64,000 bases of DNA from Oscillospiraceae bacterium (lineage in GTDB: Bacteria > Bacillota > Clostridia > Oscillospirales > UBA929). The position numbers and the translations under genes were made by a program. Below, one piece after another: positions 18,601 through 24,939 of the stretch (position 1 is the first letter of the stretch; each line of letters begins with the position of its first letter). The stretch is taken from assembly GCA_031265355.1 (NCBI GenBank), contig JAISCT010000069.1:29162-93161 (forward strand), given 5' to 3'. The notes below the pieces were generated by a model that ran no database searches, was not told the origin of the DNA, and saw only the letters and a program-made list of their open reading frames with translations.

Positions 18601-19382
18601 GCCGCGGCGGGGTTTTCGATCGACAGGGCCAGGAAGGATTTCCAATTATTTACATCTTCCGCGGTCTCAGCCAGAACAATATAGGGCATGTCGATGCCGA
18701 AGGTGCTCTGGCCCATGCTGTACACCTCGGCGTACAGCCCGCTCTCCTCGGCGGCGAGCTTCGCCTCCAGCAGTTCCACGGCAAACTCCTCGGCGGTGCG
18801 GTAGGAGTCATACGCGTTGACGCGGACGCTCGTCTGCCCGAGCACCGCGCCGTCGGCGTCCCGAGCGATCAGGTCGAAGTCGCCCGTATAATCCAGCATT
18901 CTGCCGCGGCTCCCGTTGATGCCGACGCTGTTGAAGAATGTAATGTTGGCAAACGTCAGCTTCAGCGCCGGGAGGCCACCGGTCGCCGCCGCCACGGTCA
19001 CGATGTTGTCGAAGACCGCCTGCAGGCCTACCCGCGGCGCGTCGACCCGCCAGTCCTCCAGCGTGTTGCCCAGGTACTGGGTCGGGTACAGCTCCGGATC
19101 TCGGATGCCCGCCTCGCGGGTCAGCGACCAGGTGACGCCGGCCGCCAGCGCCTCGGCGTCCGTGCCCTCCGGCAGCGGAAGAATGACTTCAAACGTTCTC
19201 GCGTCCGTCATGGAAATTCTGTCCATGCCCCCGTCGCCGCTCACGTTTGTGAACGTGACTTCGGGGATAGGCAGCGGTGCGGCCTCTACGGCGGCCACCG
19301 GCTGACAGAGCAGCGCCACCAGCGCGAGCACTGTCACAAGGCACAGGATGCGTTGACGCGTGTCCTTCGATTGCAGCATCAT
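15699..19382 (-). CDS. Large secreted zinc carboxypeptidase (M14) with bacterial Ig-like tail
   Basis: 1227 aa. Signal peptide (about 1-34, ALLCQPVAAVEA). The M14 peptidase domain shows the zinc motif NIHADETNG (HxxE, about residue 279), DLNRDN (substrate Arg), the third ligand in AYIEFHGF (about 449) and the catalytic Glu in YTVEVPASNEEG (about 547). The following several hundred residues, including a glutamine amidotransferase-like region (VGYITGGPYKSNF, VIVANTNTQQGDERTAV), resemble large Clostridial M14 proteins. The C-terminus has two beta-sandwich segments, the last a Big_2-type domain (ANPDIVTVDQTGMVTALRAG). It probably trims extracellular peptides or cell wall peptides. Start at the double ATG with GGGAG 9 nt upstream. 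Confidence 0.88.
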   Translation of the reverse strand: MMLQSKDTRQRILCLVTVLALVALLCQPVAAVEAAPLPIPEVTFTNVSGDGGMDRISMTDARTFEVILPLPEGTDAEALAAGVTWSLTREAGIRDPELYPTQYLGNTLEDWRVDAPRVGLQAVFDNIVTVAAATGGLPALKLTFANITFFNSVGINGSRGRMLDYTGDFDLIARDADGAVLGQTSVRVNAYDSYRTAEEFAVELLEAKLAAEESGLYAEVYSMGQSTFGIDMPYIVLAETAEDVNNWKSFLALSIENPAAALAYYGEYEDEIRVPVLYSNIHADETNGADAPMDFVWDVIEGYDTPVPYDDIESLTEAGKTRLTEQRAKTDRDGYGGMGKRATSSLIQEWTTFKGGITPSDANDNSGVIARATLESYYNIKSKAFDSDAILDDVFFIIVPEENMDGRTHNTRQGGGGVDLNRDNLFQTQAETINMTDMISDWNPVAYIEFHGFVSNFQVEPCSPPHEPNVEYDLFAEMAVKGGEAFGAAAVVNNTRYNSYQMPLRDYLIENAVTGTLDWPEPWDDMSTNYTPQYSMLHGTVAYTVEVPASNEEGKKALEYGMMGHSTQVAENKDVYVENLVAGFKRGVENEDPDSVRPWYVDAADNPGAEANVYRPRHPENNNFFPEYYVVPLDDANQRNLSEAYHIKDFFLRNNVLLSALTEDVTVGGATYKAGSLVVNMHQAKRNVANGTLYDSVLITTWPELYSEPTTSFDKTRGFDCHEIRVPGALAGKLAPVTEPGGGKSWYDGEAGDAVVLANNSVAAVKAVNTLLDQGGTVGYITGGPYKSNFLISYEDFLAVRDTEVLQAYGVKELPAARKIEKPTIYLTGRPADNTTGYIHYSLTSAYGYNYSKQAFLDEMGFTATRDVAEADVIVANTNTQQGDERTAVTDAIASGTPAVIMAARSFTLSVGGTSLGTLLGAVSGGSTTDCLTTVQYVEESPVTDSYRAAGDNIMYGFGGNYFGTVPEGARVLIRNTTDTPFGGFIRQTNLTPYLGAVVALEYNRTVGGSKYDLTLFANTLVNKMHQKDDYRYASNAIYSKMLGGAVGEDDVPVIDEYHGSFTVTADKTSRTVTVTGAGYEPDAPVSLSVRYNAAPTDETSDYNAEVRTDKRGRLDFTVPEAVTQDKSWLGGHSYFASVDGDIQSDRIYATVVKAHSSARVSLRIKAKAKLNFSVDSETYEFASANPDIVTVDQTGMVTALRAGTTLVTLRALDGSGLIHLVTVSVG

Positions 19383-19502
19383 GATTGGAAACTCCCTTCT
19401 TCTTTCTGTTTTCTGTCTTATGCTTGGCACGGCGCCCCGCCTCGGGCGGCGGACGCCGAAAACCCACCGGGCAGAGCCCACCCCCTGCGGTTTGTCTGTC
19501 TC

Positions 19503-19576
19503 TAACGTGAGTTGCACCTGCAACCCACAACCCAAATTCTTGTTTTTTGTTGCCGCTTCGCGGCAGTAAGGTACTA
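19503..19576 (+). repeat. 74-nt two-hairpin dispersed repeat, copy 2
   Basis: Plus orientation, between glnQ (ends 19594) and the carboxypeptidase start (19382). Differs from the consensus at a few positions (GTGAGTTGC, GGCAGTAAGG). Lies in the 5' region of the carboxypeptidase gene. Confidence 0.92.
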
Positions 19577-19593
19577 TTGAGGGGGAGGACGGG

Positions 19594-20367
19594 TCACAGG
19601 ATCTTACGCAGGAACTGGGCGGTGCGGTCGCGCCGCGGGGTGGTAAAAAACACCTCCGGCACGGCCTCCTCGACGATCTGTCCCTCATCCATGAAGACGA
19701 TCCGGCTGCCCACCTCGCGGGCAAAGCCCATCTCGTGGGTGACGATCACCATCGTCATCCCCTCGCGCGCTAAATCCCGCATCACCTCCAGCACCTCCCC
19801 GACCATCTCCGGGTCGAGCGCGGAGGTTGGTTCGTCAAACAGCATGACGTCCGGGTTCATGGCCAGCGCACGGACAATGGCCACCCGCTGTTTCTGCCCG
19901 CCCGACAGCATGGCGGGGTATTCTTGCGCCTTTTCGGCGAGCCCCACCCGCCTCAGCAGGCGCATGGCGTCCGCCTCGGCTTCCGCCCGGCTCTTTTTCA
20001 GCAGGGCGATCGGCGCGGCGGTCAGGTTTTTTAGAATGGTCATGTGAGGAAAGAGGTTGAAATGCTGGAACACCATCCCCATCTTCTGCCGATGGATGTT
20101 GATGTTCACCGACAGGTCGGCCAGGTTCACGCCGTTGAAGTAGACTGCGCCGGCGGTTGGGTCCTCCAGCATGTTCAGCGTGCGCAGGAAGGTGGACTTC
20201 CCCGAGCCGGACGGACCGATGATGACGACCACCTCACCCCTGTGGATGTCGATGTTGATTTGGCTCAGCGCCGCCAGATCGCCGAACCGCTTTTCCAGGT
20301 CCTCCACCCGGATCAGGATGTTCTCATCCCCGGCGCCGGCCCGGGTGTTCCGGTCGTCAATGGTCAC
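19594..20367 (-). CDS. glnQ: Polar amino acid ABC transporter ATP-binding protein
   Basis: 257 aa. Walker [11 protein letters not shown]-loop [12 protein letters not shown], signature LSGGQKQR, Walker [13 protein letters not shown] and switch His in VIVTHEMGF are complete. Energises uptake through the adjacent permease. GTG start at 20367 with AAAGGAGG 11 nt upstream; it overlaps the end of the permease gene by 11 nt, so translation is probably coupled. Specificity (glutamine or another polar amino acid) is inferred from family only. Confidence 0.95.
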   Translation of the reverse strand: MTIDDRNTRAGAGDENILIRVEDLEKRFGDLAALSQINIDIHRGEVVVIIGPSGSGKSTFLRTLNMLEDPTAGAVYFNGVNLADLSVNINIHRQKMGMVFQHFNLFPHMTILKNLTAAPIALLKKSRAEAEADAMRLLRRVGLAEKAQEYPAMLSGGQKQRVAIVRALAMNPDVMLFDEPTSALDPEMVGEVLEVMRDLAREGMTMVIVTHEMGFAREVGSRIVFMDEGQIVEEAVPEVFFTTPRRDRTAQFLRKIL

Positions 20368-21082
20368 TGGCGCGCAGCCTCCTTTCCAGTCTGGTCACGA
20401 GATGGGACAGGAAAATGACCACAATCAGGTAGATCAGCGCGACCACGATCAGCGGCATAAACGCCATATAGGTGACGCTGCGGATGATGTCCCCGCCCTT
20501 GGCCAGGTCCTCCAGCGCGATGTACCCGGATATGGAGGTCTCTTTCAGCAGCACGATGATCTCGTTGCCGAGAGACGGCAGCACGTTTTTAAACGCCTGC
20601 GGGAGGATGATGCGCATCATGGTCTGCGCGTAGGAGAACCCCAGGCTGCGGCCCGCCTCCATCTGGCCCCGTTCGATCGACATGATGCCGGACCGGACGA
20701 TCTCGGCCACATAGGCGCCGGAATTGACACCGAACGCAATGACAGCGACCACGACCTTGCTGATGTTCACCGCGCCGAAGACGACGAAGTAAATGATCAT
20801 GAGTTGTACGACGACCGGGGTCCCGCGGATCACCGTCAGATACAGCTTGGCGATGCCGTTGAGAATGTTCAGCGCCACGCGCGGCACCGGTTTCAACCCG
20901 GTCACTTTGTCGTACGTCGAGCGGACGATGGCGATCAAAAAACCCAGTACCAGCCCAAGCAGCGCCGCCAGCAGCGTGATGAGCAGTGTGAGACCGAGCC
21001 CTCTGGCCAGCAGCGTCCAGCGGTCGTCCACGATGAAGACCCGTTCAAAAGAATTCTGCAGTGTGTTCCAAAACGCTTCCAT
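20357..21082 (-). CDS. glnP: Polar amino acid ABC transporter permease
   Basis: 241 aa, HisM/GlnP type. About five membrane segments; the EAA loop is [24 protein letters not shown]-terminal HisM region [16 protein letters not shown] and [16 protein letters not shown] are typical. Its Shine-Dalgarno (AAGGGGAG) is enclosed in a predicted hairpin (21090-21119). It lies between the binding-protein gene and glnQ. Confidence 0.95.
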   Translation of the reverse strand: MEAFWNTLQNSFERVFIVDDRWTLLARGLGLTLLITLLAALLGLVLGFLIAIVRSTYDKVTGLKPVPRVALNILNGIAKLYLTVIRGTPVVVQLMIIYFVVFGAVNISKVVVAVIAFGVNSGAYVAEIVRSGIMSIERGQMEAGRSLGFSYAQTMMRIILPQAFKNVLPSLGNEIIVLLKETSISGYIALEDLAKGGDIIRSVTYMAFMPLIVVALIYLIVVIFLSHLVTRLERRLRASDH

Positions 21083-21089
21083 CCCGTCT

Positions 21090-21119
21090 CCCCTTTTGCC
21101 GGCCGAAAAACAAAAGGGG
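21090..21119 (-). promoter_or_regulatory. Hairpin enclosing the ribosome site of the permease gene
   Basis: Perfect 9-bp stem CCCCTTTTG/CAAAAGGGG with a 12-nt loop; the CAAAAGGGG arm contains the Shine-Dalgarno of glnP. A second bulged hairpin lies at 21198-21236 just after the binding-protein stop. Both fit lower expression of permease than binding protein, a common need in such operons. Confidence 0.5.
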
Positions 21120-21241
21120 CATAGACACCGTCGTTACCATTCAGGTGTTCACGCCCCCATTGCGCTGCGTTTATCCATCCCGCCGGTCTGTCTCCGGGCC
21201 TGGCGCGCCGAGCCCGGGCCTATGCGCCGGCCAGGCTATGA

Positions 21242-22030
21242 TTATTTGCTGCGAACAATGACCACCTGAGTCGCCGTGGTATACGAAGCGCTGAAGTCCA
21301 CGCTCTCCCGGCGCTCCTCGGTGTCTGTGATAGCGGCGATGCCGACGTCGGCCTTCCCTGTCTGCACCGCCGGGATGACGGAGTCGAAGTTCATGTTTTC
21401 GATTTGAAGCGTGAGACCCAGCTTGTCGCAGAGCGCCCGCGCCATGTCCACGTCCAGCCCGACGATCTGATCGCCCTCAAAATACTCATACGGCGGAAAC
21501 TCCGCGTTTGTAGCCATGGTGAGCGTGCCCAAACGGGTGATGCCCTCCGGGGATGTATACGGCGTCTGGCCCGCTTTGTCGCCGATGTAGTTGGCCACAA
21601 TACTGGCCAGCGTGCCGTCAACGATCAACTCGGCGAGCGCGCTGTCGATCTGATTTTTCAGCTCCGTGTTACCCTTTGCCAAGGCAATTACATATTCTTC
21701 CAACTCAAAGGGATCATCCAGGATCCGCAAATCGCTGTTTTGCTGCACATAGACCTTGGCCGGTTCGTTGTCGATCAACACGCAGTCGATCTTTCCCTGC
21801 TTAAGCGCAAGCACGGCGTCGGCGCCCTTGTTGTAACGGCCCACCTCGGCGCCCTCGACGTCGCTGGCGTAGATATCGCCCGTGGTACCGAGCTGCACGC
21901 CGATGTGCTTGCCTTCTAAATCGTCGAGGCTGAAGACCGTATTTGCGGGCACAGAACTCGCACAGCCGGCGAGCAGCGCCACCACTGCCACTGCGGCGGC
22001 CAAACACGCCAGAATCTTCTTTTTCATCAT
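21242..22030 (-). CDS. Amino acid ABC transporter substrate-binding lipoprotein, circularly permuted
   Basis: 262 aa. Lipoprotein signal with lipobox LLAGC (Cys about 22). The two halves of the SBP_bac_3 fold are in swapped order: residues about 33-160 carry what is normally the C-terminal half (SLDDLEGKHIGVQLGTTGD, RYNKGADAVLALKQGKID, VLIDNEPAKVYV, then VDGTLASIVANYIGD), and residues about 175-262 carry what is normally the N-terminal half (GTLTMATNAEFPPYEYFEGD, IVGLDVDMARALCDKLGL, NFDSVIPAVQTGKADVGI, ITDTEERRESVDFS, ending TQVVIVRSK). Both are intact, so a working bilobal binding protein is likely. First gene of the operon with permease and ATPase. GAGGGAAAG precedes the double ATG. Confidence 0.93.
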   Translation of the reverse strand: MMKKKILACLAAAVAVVALLAGCASSVPANTVFSLDDLEGKHIGVQLGTTGDIYASDVEGAEVGRYNKGADAVLALKQGKIDCVLIDNEPAKVYVQQNSDLRILDDPFELEEYVIALAKGNTELKNQIDSALAELIVDGTLASIVANYIGDKAGQTPYTSPEGITRLGTLTMATNAEFPPYEYFEGDQIVGLDVDMARALCDKLGLTLQIENMNFDSVIPAVQTGKADVGIAAITDTEERRESVDFSASYTTATQVVIVRSK

Positions 22031-22362
22031 CTTTCCCTCACATCATCGTGATTTGCGGGGCCGTCGTCACATGATGTCCGACTCCCTGCGCCCACCGGAA
22101 TATGGGAATACATCCCTATACACTTTCTGCAAAAGCACACAAGTCCCACACATTTGCAGGAAATCGTTCGGATGTTTTGCCCAAGGATTCTCACTACGTA
22201 TTTATTAAACCACATTTTTAGGTTTTTCGCAAGGGGGCGGCGTGTATTTTTTGCATTTTTATTCATCGGGCACGGTGCGCCGCCGGTCCGCACGAAATCC
22301 GCATAGGCCGCCGGCTGGGGGCGTATAGAATAGGGAGTGCGAAGTGAAAGGAATGATTCTCC
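22031..22362. other. Divergent intergenic region between the ABC operon and pdaA
   Basis: AT-richer spacer. It should hold the promoters of both divergent units. A minus-strand pair TTGTGT (about 22142) and TATAGG with 16 nt spacing is possible for the transporter. For pdaA, GCATA near 22302 and TATAGAATA near 22327 faintly recall a forespore-type promoter, but this is weak. No riboswitch or repeat is visible. Confidence 0.4.
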
Positions 22363-23157
22363 ATGTTTTGGGTCGTCAACGGAAAACGCGTCCTCTCCGT
22401 GGTCGGCGCCGGCCTGATCCTGCTCACGGCGGCCTTCTGGTCTCTGTCGAGAAGCGGCGCGCGCGCGTCGGTCGCCGCGTCCGGCGACTGGGGACTGCAC
22501 TTCCCCAAAGAGGGCCGCCCCCCGACGGGCAACGCGACCGCCGATTTTTTGGCCGAGTACGGCGCTGTCTTTCTGGGCGATACAAAACAGCCCCGGCTCT
22601 ACCTCACCTTCGACGCGGGTTATGAAAACGGGTACACGGCATCCATTTTAGACACGCTGAAGAAGCATGGTGTCCCGGCGGCGTTTTTCCTCGTGGGACA
22701 CTACGTCGAGTCGGCGCCCGACCTGGTGCGGCGGATGCACGAGGAGGGTCACATCGTCGGCAACCACACCTACCACCACCCCGATATGAGCGCCCTCACC
22801 GACAAAGCCGCCTTCGCGGAGGAACTCACGGCACTGGAGACGCGCTACCGGGAGGTCACCGGCTACGAACTCTCCCGCTTCTACCGGCCGCCGCAGGGCA
22901 AATTCAGCGAACAGAACCTAGCGCTGGCCCAGGAGCTGGGCTATCGGACCGTCTTTTGGAGCCTCGCCTATGTGGACTGGCGCCAGGACCGACAGCCCAC
23001 GCGCGAGGAGGCCTTTGGCAAGCTGCTGCCGCGCACGCACAACGGTGCCATTGTATTGCTGCACACCACCTCAAAAACCAATGCGGAGATCCTCGACGAA
23101 CTGCTGACGAAATGGACGGAGATGGGCTACAGTTTCGGCACACTGGATGAATTGTAA
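22363..23157 (+). CDS. pdaA: Polysaccharide deacetylase, PdaA-like
   Basis: 264 aa. One N-terminal membrane/signal segment (about 10-28), then a NodB-type domain: motif 1 YLTFDAGYENGYT, zinc motif GNHTYHHPDM (HxxxH), motif 3 RPPQGKFSEQNL, YRTVFWSLAYVDW and motif 5 IVLLHTTSKTNAE. The pattern is closest to PdaA, which removes acetyl groups from MurNAc on the way to muramic delta-lactam in the spore cortex; the usual second Asp of motif 1 is replaced (DAG, PdaA has DNG). AAAGGA lies about 10 nt before the ATG. Followed by a strong terminator. Confidence 0.88.
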   Translation: MFWVVNGKRVLSVVGAGLILLTAAFWSLSRSGARASVAASGDWGLHFPKEGRPPTGNATADFLAEYGAVFLGDTKQPRLYLTFDAGYENGYTASILDTLKKHGVPAAFFLVGHYVESAPDLVRRMHEEGHIVGNHTYHHPDMSALTDKAAFAEELTALETRYREVTGYELSRFYRPPQGKFSEQNLALAQELGYRTVFWSLAYVDWRQDRQPTREEAFGKLLPRTHNGAIVLLHTTSKTNAEILDELLTKWTEMGYSFGTLDEL

Positions 23158-23222
23158 GCGGCCAACCCCTTCGCGCGCGCCACCGAGTGGGCCTTGGGCA
23201 CAAAGTCCGCGGGCCCACCACA

Positions 23223-23271
23223 AAAAGGGCACTTTCAAAACGGTCGCAGGCCGTTTTAAAAGTGCCCTTTT
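23223..23271. terminator. Bidirectional terminator between pdaA and the DUF6514-like gene
   Basis: Long stem, about 21 bp with one mismatch (AAAAGGGCACTTTCAAAACGG paired with the complementary arm ending CCCTTTT), loop about 7 nt. A and T runs at both ends let it serve both convergent genes. Confidence 0.9.
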
Positions 23272-23281
23272 GCGCGTCTCC

Positions 23282-23578
23282 TTACGTCAAAGTGAGTTCA
23301 GCCAGACAATCTTCCACAATGTCACGCACTGAAACAGGGGTGACATTGTGGCGCATCAGCCGCGCGAGCAGCCCTTCAATGGTCTCCCGTGAGGTGGTCA
23401 GTCCGTGGATCTCTTCCTTGGACAGCACCTCTCCGGACCGCAACGCGACACACAACCCATATTCTTCGCAGAGAACAGAGTCGTCGCCCCTTTTGATTTC
23501 GTCAACCACAATGTCATACTGCAATTGACCGTCCAGCGTCTCCGCCTGCATGCGGCAGCTTCCAAATGAAACTTTCAT
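23282..23578 (-). CDS. Small DUF6514-like protein
   Basis: 98 aa, cytosolic, no membrane segment. YDIVVDEIKRG, EEYGLCVAL and the C-terminal VTPVSVRDIVEDCL match my memory of the DUF6514 family of Clostridia (small proteins of unknown function); treat as tentative. Start at MKVSFGSCRM with GAGG 9 nt upstream, after a 12-codon longer frame without a site. A possible 21-codon ORF lies upstream on the same strand. Confidence 0.7.
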   Translation of the reverse strand: MKVSFGSCRMQAETLDGQLQYDIVVDEIKRGDDSVLCEEYGLCVALRSGEVLSKEEIHGLTTSRETIEGLLARLMRHNVTPVSVRDIVEDCLAELTLT

Positions 23579-23669
23579 GGCAAAAACCTCAAATCTTCCT
23601 CCAAGTCTATCCATCCGCCCCTGGGGAAATTTCCGGCGTCCCAGGGCCTACGCACCGACCGGGATTTGC

Positions 23670-23735
23670 CTATGCCGCAACTCGGTAATGTAACGCCCCC
23701 CCTTCCAAATATAGTCTCACATATATTATCGGCAT
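23670..23735 (-). CDS. Possible 21-aa small ORF
   Basis: ATG at 23735 is preceded by GGAGGTGTG, one of the best ribosome sites in the window, and opens MPIIYVRLYLEGG, ending at TAG 23670. It lies 92 nt upstream of the DUF6514-like gene on the same strand, so it could be a leader peptide or a small protein. No homology is known to me. The surrounding 23579-23990 is otherwise AT-rich spacer; it holds a 17-nt palindrome (TTACTAAA/TTTAGTAA at 23942-23958) and no direct repeats. Confidence 0.3.
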   Translation of the reverse strand: MPIIYVRLYLEGGALHYRVAA

Positions 23736-23990
23736 CACACCTCCATTAAAACACATTTTTATTGATTTTTCTAGTATTTCCATTTTATTACATATTCTTC
23801 CGTTTTCCAGATATAGTGGTTCTCACTCTTAAGAGCACTACAGTTTTGTCTGTCTCTGTCATAAATAGATCGAAAATATGAGGAATGATTCTAAAAATCG
23901 TCGTTGTGCACAACGGTTTTCGCGCCTTTTTTTGCTTATTTTTACTAAATTTTAGTAATTTGTGTGCCACACCCGCACCGGCGGCGCGGT

Positions 23991-24869
23991 TTATCGGAAC
24001 GACGCGGAAAAGTACCCCAGTCCAAACGTGGTGTTTTTCCCGATGTGTAAGATCCGGGCCGCGTGAATCCACGGCACAAAGGGGGTCAGGTCCCCCGCAA
24101 GCGCGACGGTTCCGACAAGTCCGCCGATTTCCATCTTGGCGTGTATCCGGCCTGAGTAGCGCGTGAGGTCCCGCCAGCGCAGCGCGTATGTCTCTATGCG
24201 CACCGCCTGTGCGGCCTCGCGCAGGCGCGCCGCCTCGTCCGCATCCGCGCCGTCGCCGTACCGCTCGCAGGCCTGTACAGTCCGTGCAACCAAGTTGCGC
24301 AGCAGGGTCGGCGCGTCCACTGCGCGCAGCGGCACCCCTTTTCTGCGGATGCGCAGCGGCGTGTGAAACGCCAATTTGCAGCCGGCGACGTCCTCCAGCC
24401 GCAGGACCGGCAACGGCACCGGCCGGGCGGCGGCGGGATAAAAGACGCCGTCGGACCAGACAAAGCGATCGTGTACGCCGTGTCGGACTTCTATGAGCTG
24501 AAACGGAACGCGGGCCACACCGAGTCCCCTGTGCTCAATCGCCCGGAGCGCATCCACCATGGCGCGCGCATACGCGGCCGCGCCGCCCAGCAGCAACAAA
24601 CGGAAGACGATTGTCTCCCCCGCCGCATACGCGGTCTTCCCCTCCGGTGGGAGCGTCAGCACATAGGGATTGGCGGTGTCGAGCCCGCTGCCGTCCACGC
24701 GCCGGTTGCAGTAAAAATAATCATACGCCTGCCTGTTGTGCAGAAGTGCGTGACCGATCACCCCGCGGAGCGCGGAGCCCAAAAAGGGAGGCAGCGTCGC
24801 CTCTCCCAGGGCGCATAGCGTCACCTCCAACGGGAGCATTTGGAGCGAAAACGGCGGACATCTGTCCAT
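23991..24869 (-). CDS. cas6: Orphan CRISPR-associated Cas6-like endoribonuclease (RAMP)
   Basis: 292 aa. Two RAMP-like halves: LPPFLGSALRGVIGHALL and NPYVLTLPP near the N-terminus, then CKLAFHTPLRIRRKG and RNLVARTVQACERYG, ending in the glycine-rich HIGKNTTFGLGYFSASF, the pattern of PF10040-type Cas6. Such enzymes cut CRISPR precursor RNA. No CRISPR array and no other cas gene lies in the window, so its present role is unknown. GGGAGGGAAGG sits just before ATG 24869. The gene follows the GH31 gene by 70 nt on the same strand. Confidence 0.8.
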   Translation of the reverse strand: MDRCPPFSLQMLPLEVTLCALGEATLPPFLGSALRGVIGHALLHNRQAYDYFYCNRRVDGSGLDTANPYVLTLPPEGKTAYAAGETIVFRLLLLGGAAAYARAMVDALRAIEHRGLGVARVPFQLIEVRHGVHDRFVWSDGVFYPAAARPVPLPVLRLEDVAGCKLAFHTPLRIRRKGVPLRAVDAPTLLRNLVARTVQACERYGDGADADEAARLREAAQAVRIETYALRWRDLTRYSGRIHAKMEIGGLVGTVALAGDLTPFVPWIHAARILHIGKNTTFGLGYFSASFR

Positions 24870-24939
24870 GGCCTTCCCTCCCATTTTGGACAAAAGAGAC
24901 AGTTCTTTTGTGATAAGATCTCAGACGCCAAGAACAAAA

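Noticed and set aside
23579..23990. Possible CRISPR array next to cas6
   Set aside because: No direct repeats with regular spacing exist in this AT-rich stretch or elsewhere nearby.
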